Counted from the first letter of the stretch, positions 1 through 6,912 are shown. The stretch: DNA of 13,605 bases from CAVZLD01 sp964522605 (GCA_964522605.1 CAZFWV010000176.1:1-13605), one strand, 5' to 3'. Program-made: numbers and translations. Notes: generated by a model not told the origin, from the sequence alone.

Positions 1-44
1 CGAGTCGGATTCCCCTTCGCCGCAACCCTGATCACCGATCCGCC

Positions 45-1100
45 ATGTCGACTTACGTTCTAGACAACGAATCGGGGCCGCCGATTCCCACGTTGATCGG
101 CTCCAGCGCGGCGATGCACGAGGTATACCGCACCGTGCGCCGTGTCGCTCGCTCGAGCGCATCCGTCCTGTTACTTGGCGAGACCGGTACGGGAAAGGAA
201 CTCGTCGCAACGGCCATTCATCGCTTGAGTCTCCGCCGCGGTGGACCGTTCGTGCGAGTGAATTGTGGAGCACTGAGCGAGAGTCTGCTGGAGAGTGAAC
301 TGTTTGGTCACGTCCGCGGCTCATTCACCGGAGCGATCACGAATCGGACGGGCCGCTTTGAAGCCGCGCATTGCGGCAGTATCTTTCTCGATGAAATCAA
401 CAGCACCTCGCTGAAACTCCAAGTCAAATTGCTCCGCGTCCTGCAGGAACGCGAATTCGAGCGCGTCGGCGATACCGAAACGATTCGCGTCGATACGCGC
501 GTGATCGCGGCCAGCAACCGGGAATTAATGCAGGAAGTCGCCGAGAATCGGTTCCGCGAGGATTTGTACTGGCGATTAAACGTGGTCCCGATTCACATCC
601 CGGCCTTGCGTCAGCGAAAAGAAGATGTCCCGGAATTGGTCGCTCACTTTCTGAATGTGTACAACGAAGCAAACGATCGCTATGTCGTCCACATCCAACG
701 GGCTGCGATGGAGGCGTTGCAGGACTACAACTGGCCGGGAAACGTTCGCGAACTGCAGAACTACATTGAGCGCGCGGTTGTGATGGCGGAAGGCGACGAA
801 CTGACCATTGATTTGCTGCCGCCCACCGTCACGAGCGGCACCGCGCCGCTGCACGCGCCACTGCGGGGAGCAGACCTTGAGTCACTGACGTACGCAGTCG
901 TCGAGCGCGGGCTGACCGAATCAGGGCCGACCGAAGACAACCTGCACGCGAAAATCGTCAATCGCGTCGAACGTGAATTGATCGCTCAGGTGATGCTCAG
1001 CTGCAACAATATCCAGACCAAAGCCGCCGCTCGGCTGGGTATCAATCGCAATACGCTCCACAAGAAACTCAAAGAGTACGAACTCGACACGGGCGGGTGA
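45..1100 (+). CDS. Sigma-54-dependent transcriptional activator (AAA+ plus Fis-type HTH), no receiver domain
   Basis: Bacterial enhancer-binding protein that remodels RNA polymerase-sigma-54 with ATP energy. Seen in the 351 residues: Walker A GETGTGKE (45-52), sigma-54 contact loop GSFTGA (92-97; family consensus GAFTGA), Walker B IFLDEI with D116-E117, the WPGNVREL motif of the AAA+ lid (about 234-241), and a C-terminal Fis-type helix-turn-helix (about 316-346, AAARLGINRNTLHKKL). There is no receiver, GAF or PAS domain; only about 16 residues precede the AAA+ core. The reading frame has no stop between the window edge and the ATG at 45, and no clear Shine-Dalgarno sequence precedes that ATG, so the true start could lie outside the window and a sensory domain could be missing. 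If the ATG is right, this is a PspF-like architecture that must be controlled by a partner or by expression. Target genes cannot be told from the window. Confidence 0.9.
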   Translation: MSTYVLDNESGPPIPTLIGSSAAMHEVYRTVRRVARSSASVLLLGETGTGKELVATAIHRLSLRRGGPFVRVNCGALSESLLESELFGHVRGSFTGAITNRTGRFEAAHCGSIFLDEINSTSLKLQVKLLRVLQEREFERVGDTETIRVDTRVIAASNRELMQEVAENRFREDLYWRLNVVPIHIPALRQRKEDVPELVAHFLNVYNEANDRYVVHIQRAAMEALQDYNWPGNVRELQNYIERAVVMAEGDELTIDLLPPTVTSGTAPLHAPLRGADLESLTYAVVERGLTESGPTEDNLHAKIVNRVERELIAQVMLSCNNIQTKAAARLGINRNTLHKKLKEYELDTGG

Positions 1101-1170
1101 GCGTTCCCGCGAGCGGATCCCGTGACCGACGCCGCGGCGACCCCGCAGCCCAACGCTGTGAAGGAGAAGA

Positions 1171-1233
1171 GGAAACCACGGATTTGACGGAGGGTACGGA
1201 TCGACACGGACAGATCCGTGGAGATCCGTTTCC
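1171..1233. repeat. Periodic ACGGA repeat with inverted arm, possible bidirectional terminator
   Basis: ACGGA occurs at 1178, 1187, 1196 and 1206 (9-10 nt period), followed by the inverted form ATCCGT at 1214 and 1224. ACGGATC (1196-1202) and GATCCGT (1213-1219) can form a 7-bp stem with a 10-nt loop, and outer GGAAA (1171) faces TTTCC (1229-1233). It lies in the spacer between two convergent genes, where a terminator is expected, but there is no U-tract typical of a Rho-independent site. It resembles ACGGAT-type dispersed intergenic repeats of large bacterial genomes; that link is from memory, not a search. Confidence 0.55.
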
Positions 1234-1237
1234 TAGC

Positions 1238-2374
1238 CTACTTGATCTCGATCAGTTCGCCTCCGTCGCGGCTGAACAGTCCGAGCAAGTCGTCGTCGCC
1301 GAGTGAGAGAGAAAGGCGCTGCACGGACCCATCGGCCAGGACGGCGAAGAAGGTGCCCGACCAGATCTGACCTAACCCCTCCACCGGTTCGTCGGGGTTG
1401 TAGCGCAGATCTTCGGGTGCGGTCCAGATCACCGCTTGTTCGTCGTCCGCTTCGACGACCATGATCGTCTTCGACGTGCCATCGCGGACGTCCTGGATCC
1501 GCGTGCCGCGACCGGTGTCGGCGATGACGGAACTGGGGCCGACGACGGCCAGATAGTTCGTGAATCCGTCTTCGCGTTCCGTCTTGATTCCCGGCGAGTG
1601 GAAGATCTTGGGCATTTGAGGAATCAGCTTCCGGTTCTGCTCACTGTCCCAGGATTCATTCAGCTGGAACTGCCGATACAACGCATCCTCGCCTAGGAAC
1701 GGCAGAATCGCGACGCGCCAGCTGAGACCGCCCTGACCATTCTGTTTGGGCGTGGATTCCGTGGGATAATTTCCCTTCTGGCTTTCGAAATTCATGATCG
1801 CCAGCGCGATGTTCTTCAGATTGCTCTCGGTCTCCGCGCGATAGACGGCCCCGCGAACGGAGCTCCGGATGTTGTTCGACCGCACGGGCAAAGCGCTGGC
1901 CGACACGGGCGAACTCTCGGAATCCCGCGTCTCCTCGTCGGCGGTCGGATCCTCTTCATCTTCCTGCGTCACCGGCGGGACCGAGCGCGGAGGCGTCCGT
2001 GGATTGCGATTCCTCGGTCCGGGATCCTCCTCGTCGAGTTCGTCCAGCGGTTCCTCCTGCGACGAACGTCCGCCCGACTCCTGGTCCGCCGTTTCCGCTT
2101 CTTCTTCCTCCTTGGCTTTCTGTTCGGCTCGTTCCTTCTGCACGAGTTCCCGCACGTAGCGCTGGTCCTCGCGGCTCAACCTCGTTAACGGTAACTGGAT
2201 TTCTTTTCCATTCGTGAGACGGAGGGCGACTTTGCCTTCCGCGTACGACACGTATTCCGCTTTGGTAGTGAACTTGCCGGTGCTGTCCGTCCAAGTGCGG
2301 ACTTCACCGCGTAATCCTGTCGTCGACAGAGCCAGGCAGAGGACCGGCAGCAACCAGAAACAGCGCCCGTTCAT
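1238..2374 (-). CDS. Secreted SHD1 domain / DUF1559-like domain protein
   Basis: A 378-residue exported protein of planctomycete type. Residues 1-23 form a signal peptide (short basic N-terminus, then FWLLPVLCLALSTTG). Residues about 24-75 match the SHD1 pattern: RTWTDSTGKF, an aromatic/Gly-Lys-Val strand, NGKEIQLPL, then LSREDQRYV. A charged low-complexity linker rich in Glu, Asp, Pro and Ser covers about 76-170. Residues about 175-375 resemble the DUF1559 module: NLKNIALAIMNFESQKGNYP, the SWRVAILPFL block, a FTNYLAVVG block, RIQDVRDGTSKTIMVVE, and a terminal FFAVLADGSV. The type IV pilin-like N-terminal helix usual in DUF1559 proteins is replaced here by the signal peptide and SHD1 domain. 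The start is well supported: GAGGAG lies 7 nt upstream of the ATG. It is monocistronic and convergent with the sigma-54 activator. Function is unknown; the domains suggest an extracytoplasmic structural or binding role. Confidence 0.85.
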   Translation of the reverse strand: MNGRCFWLLPVLCLALSTTGLRGEVRTWTDSTGKFTTKAEYVSYAEGKVALRLTNGKEIQLPLTRLSREDQRYVRELVQKERAEQKAKEEEEAETADQESGGRSSQEEPLDELDEEDPGPRNRNPRTPPRSVPPVTQEDEEDPTADEETRDSESSPVSASALPVRSNNIRSSVRGAVYRAETESNLKNIALAIMNFESQKGNYPTESTPKQNGQGGLSWRVAILPFLGEDALYRQFQLNESWDSEQNRKLIPQMPKIFHSPGIKTEREDGFTNYLAVVGPSSVIADTGRGTRIQDVRDGTSKTIMVVEADDEQAVIWTAPEDLRYNPDEPVEGLGQIWSGTFFAVLADGSVQRLSLSLGDDDLLGLFSRDGGELIEIK

Positions 2375-2551
2375 GGGAGCACTCCTCGATGACGCAGGAT
2401 CAGGATCGGGGATGATCGGAGGCGTGTGGACTCGACGACTCCTGCGAAGGTCGCCGGGGTGATAAGAGTCATGATATCAGTTCGCCGCAAGAAAGGAAGA
2501 AATCGGCGCGGCCGGGACTTGGGGCGGATGGACCGAGCGTGGGTGCAGGGT

Positions 2552-2587
2552 GGATTGGCAATCTGTCGAAGTTCGTAGGACGGATTG
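2552..2587 (+). repeat. Left flank of gap: palindromic REP-like repeat
   Basis: GGATTGGCAATCTGTC (2552-2567) is a degenerate palindrome. GTAGGACGGATTG (2575-2587) is the left arm of a second one, cut off by the N run. GTAG immediately 5' of a hairpin arm is the layout of REP elements recognised by RAYT (TnpA-REP) proteins. The matching arm CAATCCGTCC occurs just right of the gap (2692-2701). Confidence 0.6.
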
Positions 2588-2687
2588 NNNNNNNNNNNNN
2601 NNNNNNNNNNNNNNNNNNNNNNNNNNNNNNNNNNNNNNNNNNNNNNNNNNNNNNNNNNNNNNNNNNNNNNNNNNNNNNNNNNNNNNN
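2588..2687. other. Assembly gap (100 N)
   Basis: Exactly 100 consecutive N, a conventional placeholder for a scaffold gap of unknown size. The real distance and content are unknown. Confidence 0.99.
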
Positions 2688-2724
2688 TTGGCAATCCGTC
2701 CCACTTAACAATCCGTCCCACCTG
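2688..2724 (+). repeat. 17-bp direct repeat, right flank of gap
   Basis: CAATCCGTCCCAC occurs at 2692-2704 and 2709-2721, giving a 17-bp period. The first copy is preceded by TTGG, so it carries the right half of the palindrome whose left half (GGACGGATTG) ends at the gap. Two copies are visible; more may lie in the unsequenced part. Confidence 0.7.
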
Positions 2725-2831
2725 ACGGCGAACGAGGTTCCTGCCCCCTTTTCGACTTTGAGTTCTAGATCCGAGGCGGTCTGGGGCGTTAGAATAGAGG
2801 GGTTTGACCCTTTTCTGCCCAAGGATTCGCC

Positions 2832-3728
2832 GTGCTGTCCGGGATTTCCGTCGTCTGTTTCGCCGCCAGTTATGGCGTCGCCGTGCTGCTGGAGCTGACG
2901 CGGTTCTTCGTCCGCACCAAGATCCGCAACGCCGTGATGATCGGCTTTGCAGTCGCGGGTCTGTTTGCGCACAGCGTTTTCCTCACGTTGCTTGTTGAAC
3001 GACGCTGGGAGCAAGGTCTGCCGATCGCCACCTGGTATACGGGCTGCCTGGTTCTGGCCTGGGCCTTGGCCGTTGCCTACCTGTGGACCGTGTTGACGGA
3101 TCGCAAGTCGACGGCGGGCCTGCTTTTGCTGCCGACGAGTCTGGCCCTGATTGCCGCGGCCAATCTGTTTCCGCAGGTCGACGATACGGTGCAGATCTGG
3201 AGTCTGGTCCATGGACTGTCGCTGGCGGTGGGCACCGCGTTAATCGTGGTGGGTTTCCTCGCGGGACTGATGTATCTGATTCAGTCCTATCGTTTGAAAA
3301 ACAAGTTGCCTCCGCGGTCGGGATTCTGGCTGCCGAGTCTCGAATGGCTGCAGAAGCTGAACGAGCGTTCCTTGTATGCCTCAATTGCGTTGGTCGGGAT
3401 GGGACTCGTGATCGGTATTCTGCTGAACGTGATTCGAGCGGGTGGTGGAGCGTTGATTCCTTGGTCTGACCCGGTGATCCTCGCTTCCCTGGCCTGGCTG
3501 ATCTGGCTGGGATCCATCTGCATTTTCAATGCGGTTTATCGGCCCGCTCGGCACGGACGAAAGGTGGTATACGAGACGGTCGTAAGTTTTCTGTTTTTGA
3601 GTCTTGTGTTAGGGATCATCCTGCTGAAACCTTCGGGACATGGAACCGAGCCGCGGCTTGATGCCGCGATGGAAAGGTCGCCAACAGCTCACCCGGTGCA
3701 GGCCCACGTGGAGTCGTATCGGTCATGA
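2832..3728 (+). CDS. hemX: HemX/CcsA-family membrane protein (cytochrome c assembly protein family)
   Basis: A 298-residue polytopic membrane protein with about eight hydrophobic segments (near 5-22, 33-55, 67-87, 95-113, 124-148, 183-204, 215-235, 247-263). Its length, topology and position before hemA fit the HemX/CcsA family. H47 in the second segment and H127 at the head of the fifth (VHGLSLAVGTALIVVGFLAG) match the usual places of conserved His residues. The tryptophan-rich haem-handling WWD motif is degenerate: only IPWSDPVILASLAWLIWL remains, about 209-226. That favours a HemX-like accessory role over a full CcsA haem lyase. The start is GTG, with AAGGA 6 nt upstream. The stop overlaps hemA by 4 bp (ATGA), implying translational coupling. 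In Bacillus subtilis HemX affects HemA protein level, so regulation of glutamyl-tRNA reductase is a fair inference, but a cytochrome c assembly role is not excluded. Confidence 0.82.
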   Translation: MLSGISVVCFAASYGVAVLLELTRFFVRTKIRNAVMIGFAVAGLFAHSVFLTLLVERRWEQGLPIATWYTGCLVLAWALAVAYLWTVLTDRKSTAGLLLLPTSLALIAAANLFPQVDDTVQIWSLVHGLSLAVGTALIVVGFLAGLMYLIQSYRLKNKLPPRSGFWLPSLEWLQKLNERSLYASIALVGMGLVIGILLNVIRAGGGALIPWSDPVILASLAWLIWLGSICIFNAVYRPARHGRKVVYETVVSFLFLSLVLGIILLKPSGHGTEPRLDAAMERSPTAHPVQAHVESYRS

Positions 3729-4999
3729 AGCTGCAACTGGTCGGCTGCAGTCATCACACGGCACCCATCGAAATGCGCGAACGGTTGGCCTTCAGCCGTG
3801 AGCAAGTTCCGATGGCCCTTGCGCAACTGCGCAGCAGCTTTCCAAAGATTGAAGCGGTTCTGCTTTCGACCTGTAATCGGGTCGAGTTGTACACCGCGGC
3901 GGAAGACAGCTCTCTGGCGCCGAGCGAGGAGCAGGTTATCGAGTTCCTGGCGGCTTTCCACGGGCTCCAGCCAGGCGAGATTGCGGGCGAAATGTTCCGC
4001 CGCAAGCGCGATGCGGCCGTCCGGCATCTGTTTCGAGTTGCCGCCAGCTTGGACAGCATGGTCATGGGCGAAGCCCAGATCCTGTCTCAGGTGAAGGAAG
4101 CCTACATCCTGGCCTCGGAGGGTGAGTTTGCCGGCCCCATGATGCACGCAGCCTTTCAAACCGCCATGCGCGTCGCGCGCCGCGTGGCGAATGAAACCGC
4201 GATTCATCAGAAACGGGTCAGCATCCCCAGTGTCGCCGTCGCCGACTTCGCCAGTCAGATCTTTGAACGTTTTGACGATAAGCAGGTTCTTGTGATCGGC
4301 GCCGGAGAAATGGGCCGTGAGACACTTCGCTATTTGGTCGATGCCGGTGCGCGAAATGTAACGATCATGAATCGCAACCCGGCGCGCGCCGAGCAGCTCG
4401 CGCGCGACTTCCAGGGCCAAGTCGTACCTTGGGAGCAACTTGACTTGCTACTGCAGCAAGCGGATCTGATTGTGAGCACGACAGGGGCTGCGGAGCCGAT
4501 CGTGTCGCTCGAGCGGTATCAGGCGATTGAACCAGAGCGCTACCAACGGACCCTGTTCATCCTCGACTTGGCCGTGCCCCGCGATTTTGATCCGCAGATC
4601 GGGGACTGCCTGGGAGTCTACCTGTACTCGGTCGATGACTTACAGAAAACGTGCGAACAAAATCGCAAGTTACGGGCCAAAGAGTGGCCGCGTGCGCAGC
4701 GGATCATCGAATTGGAAACCGAACGGTTTCTCGCGCAGTGGAATCATCGGATGACCGGTCCGACAATCCGCCAACTCAAGGCGAGCGCGGATGAAATTAA
4801 GCAGCAAGAATTGCGGCGGCTACTCAACAAGCTCGAAGACCTCGATCCTCAGGTACGCGGAGAAATCGAGGTCTCCTTCGATCGGCTCGTGAACAAACTG
4901 CTCCACCCACCACTTGAATCGTTGCGCGACGAAGCAGAAAAGGGAACCCACCACGGCCTGCTGGAAGCACTTAAACGGCTCTTCCAGCTCCAGGAGTGA
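3725..4999 (+). CDS. hemA: Glutamyl-tRNA reductase
   Basis: Catalyses NADPH-dependent reduction of glutamyl-tRNA(Glu) to glutamate-1-semialdehyde, the first committed step of C5-pathway tetrapyrrole synthesis in the cytoplasm. The 424-residue length is normal for the family. Seen: GCSHHTAPIEMRERLAF at the N-terminus; STCNRVE with the catalytic Cys at residue 50; GEAQILSQVKEAY; the nucleotide-binding GAGEMG (192-197) followed by NVTIMNRNPARAEQLA; LFILDLAVPRDFDP; VYLYSVDDL; and a helical C-terminal dimerisation domain (about 315-424). All key motifs are intact. Its ATG overlaps the stop of the hemX-like gene, so the two are co-transcribed and probably translationally coupled. The gene ends only 19 bp from the stop of the convergent scpB. 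Confidence 0.97.
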   Translation: MKLQLVGCSHHTAPIEMRERLAFSREQVPMALAQLRSSFPKIEAVLLSTCNRVELYTAAEDSSLAPSEEQVIEFLAAFHGLQPGEIAGEMFRRKRDAAVRHLFRVAASLDSMVMGEAQILSQVKEAYILASEGEFAGPMMHAAFQTAMRVARRVANETAIHQKRVSIPSVAVADFASQIFERFDDKQVLVIGAGEMGRETLRYLVDAGARNVTIMNRNPARAEQLARDFQGQVVPWEQLDLLLQQADLIVSTTGAAEPIVSLERYQAIEPERYQRTLFILDLAVPRDFDPQIGDCLGVYLYSVDDLQKTCEQNRKLRAKEWPRAQRIIELETERFLAQWNHRMTGPTIRQLKASADEIKQQELRRLLNKLEDLDPQVRGEIEVSFDRLVNKLLHPPLESLRDEAEKGTHHGLLEALKRLFQLQE

Positions 5000-5018
5000 A
5001 CTCCGCGGGACGATCGAC

Positions 5019-6257
5019 CTATTCTTCGTCCTCTTCGTCTTCCCAGTCCTCGTCATCCTCCCAGTCGTCGTCGTCCCAGTCCTCGTCGTCGTCCTCTTCC
5101 TCTTCTTCGTCGTCCGCCTCGACTTCTTCCCACTCTTCCTCTTCAATTTCGTCTTCGTATTCCTCGTCGTCCAGGTCGTCTTCGTCTTCGTCTTCTTCGT
5201 CGTCGAGCTCGTCGTCTTCTAGGTCGCCTGCGTCGTCATCCTCGTAGACTTCATCCTCATCCTCGTAGTCTTCATCATCGAGCTCGTCGTCGTCGACTTC
5301 TTCATCCGCCTCCAGATCGTCTTCCTCTTCCAGCTCTTCGTCCTCGTATTCTTCATCTTCGTATTCGTCGTCGTCGTAATCGTCATCTTCCATGCGGATC
5401 TGACGCGGGTCCGTTGAATCGGACGGCTTGGCAAAGTGGATTGTGTTCATTGGAAAAGACCTTCTCTCTTGTTCCACCACGGCGCTCACGTCAGAGTCCT
5501 CCTGCGCTTGTGATTCAGTTGCTGATGATTCCCGATCGACCTGCGCGGGCAACGCAGGAGACGAAATCTGGTGGTTGTTGTGTAGTGTGCAAAACAGGTC
5601 GGCTTGAGGCAGGTCTTCGAGACTTCTCAACCCGAACACCTGCAGAAATCGCTTCGTTGTATTGTACAAATAGGGACGACCCAGTTCATCACTGCGACCC
5701 CCGACCCGCACCAGATCACGATTCAAAAGCTGACTGAGGATTTCCCCGCAGCTTACACCGCGAATGGCTTCAATCTCGGCCCGCATGACCGGTTGACGAT
5801 ACGCAACCACTGCCAGAGTCTCCATGGAAGGTGCGGACAATCGTTCCTCGGAAGGAACATGGTCTAATCGGCGAAGCCACCGTGCGAACTTTGGTCGTGT
5901 TGCGAGCAGGAAGCCACCGGCGACTTCCTGGACGCGAAACGCGCGGCCTCGTTCATCCAGCTGGCGGTTCAACAAACGCACCAGTGTACGGGCTTCCGTG
6001 CCGTCCGCCAAGTTGGCATATTGACTAAGTTTACGGCTCGAGAGTGGCTCCCGCGCGAGAAACAGCACGGCCTCGAGACGGGCCAGTTTTTCGGGACTCG
6101 CGCCCCGTTCTACAAAACGTCGCAATGTGCCAGTCGTCCGCTGGCAGGGATCGATTCGCAGCGAAGACAGCCGACCGGGCGGCAGGCCGATCGGGCACCG
6201 ATAGCGTGCCGAAACGCTGCGTAGTTGCACGGCGGGTATCCGACTGTTCCAACGCAT
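5019..6257 (-). CDS. scpB: Segregation and condensation protein B with a long polyacidic C-terminal tail
   Basis: ScpB is the winged-helix subunit of the SMC-ScpA-ScpB condensin that organises chromosomes. Positions below count from the TTG at 6260; the adjacent ATG at 6257 is used as start because it is as plausible and lacks a competing signal. Residues about 58-218 are a clear ScpB domain: LARLEAVLFLA, FRVQEVAGGFLLATRP, LSAPSMETLAVVAYRQPVMRAEIEAIRGV, RDLVRVGGRSDELGRPYLY, FLQVFGL. About 57 basic residues precede it. A Ser/Gln/Glu-rich linker (219-289) leads to a 124-residue tail (290-413) in which 99 residues are Asp or Glu, the rest being only Y, L, V, I, W, A, G and the opening M. Ordinary ScpB proteins are about 180-270 residues, so the tail is an unusual addition. 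An internal ATG at 5450 may start a separate product. No scpA is in the window. It follows the small membrane protein gene by 15 bp, so the two probably form an operon. Confidence 0.88.
   Translation of the reverse strand: MRWNSRIPAVQLRSVSARYRCPIGLPPGRLSSLRIDPCQRTTGTLRRFVERGASPEKLARLEAVLFLAREPLSSRKLSQYANLADGTEARTLVRLLNRQLDERGRAFRVQEVAGGFLLATRPKFARWLRRLDHVPSEERLSAPSMETLAVVAYRQPVMRAEIEAIRGVSCGEILSQLLNRDLVRVGGRSDELGRPYLYNTTKRFLQVFGLRSLEDLPQADLFCTLHNNHQISSPALPAQVDRESSATESQAQEDSDVSAVVEQERRSFPMNTIHFAKPSDSTDPRQIRMEDDDYDDDEYEDEEYEDEELEEEDDLEADEEVDDDELDDEDYEDEDEVYEDDDAGDLEDDELDDEEDEDEDDLDDEEYEDEIEEEEWEEVEADDEEEEEDDDEDWDDDDWEDDEDWEDEEDEE
5022..5393 (-). repeat. Low-complexity GAN/GAR-codon tract encoding the acidic tail
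   Basis: Simple-sequence DNA made almost wholly of Asp and Glu codons. The plus strand is therefore nearly continuous pyrimidine-rich TCN triplets (TCG, TCC, TCT, TTC), with few interruptions over about 370 bp. Such a tract is prone to slippage in multiples of three and has strong purine/pyrimidine strand bias. It also creates long spurious Ser-rich and Phe/Val-rich open frames on the plus strand. Confidence 0.85.
5450..5470 (-). promoter_or_regulatory. Possible internal ribosome binding site and start within scpB
   Basis: On the minus strand GAGAAGG is followed after 9 nt by an ATG (first base at 5450), in frame with scpB. Translation from it gives a 143-residue protein starting MNTIHFAKPSDSTD and continuing into the acidic tail. 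The Shine-Dalgarno-like match is better than that in front of the scpB start itself. Whether it is used cannot be told from sequence. Confidence 0.4.
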
Positions 6258-6272
6258 CAAACCGAATCCGCG

Positions 6273-6842
6273 TCAATTCAAAGGCTGTCCTGGAGTTAAT
6301 CCGGCGTGCGGCATCCGGTCAATGCCCCCCGGCGAGCGCAACCGGCCGAGGGGCAGGTCGGATTCCGATCGGGATTCCGCCGACGGTTCACCGATCGCCG
6401 GGAATGGGTGCAGCGATCCTTCTGCGGAGTGCACTCGCTGGGACCATCGGCGTGCGGCGAGCAGCACGTAGTCGGCGGCGGCCTCCGCAGACCCACTGAG
6501 TGCTTCGATCGACGTCTGGTCTCCCGACCGGGGGCCCTGCCGCAGATCGCAGCGAAACTGATACACGGGGCACGCACCGTTCCACCGCTCCAACCGCATA
6601 TACACAGCTCCCAGGTCCAGCAACTGCTGACGGACCCGACGAAACCAGGCTTCCTGGTCTGCTCGCGATAAAGGAGCTGCTGTCTGTCGAACTCCACCGC
6701 GGATCGCACCGGGCATCGGTACGACCTCGGGTGCCGCGGAAACGGGACCCTGAACGCTCGGCAAACGCGGTCCGATGACCGCCAAGGTCGGCAACGCCAT
6801 CAAGAACACCAGAATGACGGTGCGCCGATTCCTTTCGCCCAT
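6273..6842 (-). CDS. Small membrane-anchored or secreted protein, unknown function
   Basis: A 189-residue protein not recognised by name. Residues 1-7 are basic and about 8-24 hydrophobic (TVILVFLMALPTLAVIG), giving a signal anchor or signal peptide; the rest would lie outside the cytoplasmic membrane. A compact core at about 60-135 carries EAWFRRVRQQLLDLGAVYMR, then RLERWNG and YQFRCDL. It recalls planctomycete proteins with a LE-W...Y-F-C pattern, a resemblance from memory only. The C-terminal third is Ser/Arg/Pro-rich. I chose ATG 6842 because GGGAG lies 8 nt upstream. The frame stays open to a TTG at 7004, but that extension would translate the REPIN-like repeat and is rejected. It ends 15 bp before the scpB ATG, so the two are probably co-transcribed from the promoter candidate at 7038-7066. 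Confidence 0.65.
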   Translation of the reverse strand: MGERNRRTVILVFLMALPTLAVIGPRLPSVQGPVSAAPEVVPMPGAIRGGVRQTAAPLSRADQEAWFRRVRQQLLDLGAVYMRLERWNGACPVYQFRCDLRQGPRSGDQTSIEALSGSAEAAADYVLLAARRWSQRVHSAEGSLHPFPAIGEPSAESRSESDLPLGRLRSPGGIDRMPHAGLTPGQPLN

Positions 6843-6912
6843 GCAAGTAGCTCCCGTGCGGATTCGCGCCGATGCAAAAAAATGCCCTGTGCCGCGATTT
6901 GTCGCAGAATTC

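Larger units (their letters stand above)
2375..2831. other. Intergenic region between divergent genes, containing an assembly gap and palindromic repeats
   Basis: No gene can be supported here. The left part (2375-2550) carries the leader of the minus-strand SHD1 gene. The middle holds GTAG/palindrome repeats interrupted by a run of N. The right part (2725-2831) leads into the hemX-like gene, with AAGGA at 2821-2825 serving as its ribosome binding site. A TAGAAT (2790-2795) resembles a -10 element, but no -35 hexamer sits at suitable spacing. Open frames crossing the N run are artefacts. Confidence 0.7.

Noticed and set aside
2691..2724. CRISPR-like array at the 17-bp repeat
   Set aside because: Only two short units directly adjacent, no spacers of 25-40 bp, and no cas genes.
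2371..3212. Minus- and plus-strand open frames crossing the N run
   Set aside because: They exist only because N is not read as stop; the flanks are repeats and non-coding sequence.
4914..5247. Ser-rich and Phe/Val-rich open frames on the plus strand over the scpB tail
   Set aside because: They are mirror translations of the Asp/Glu codon tract; composition is pure low complexity and they start inside hemA or without a ribosome binding site.
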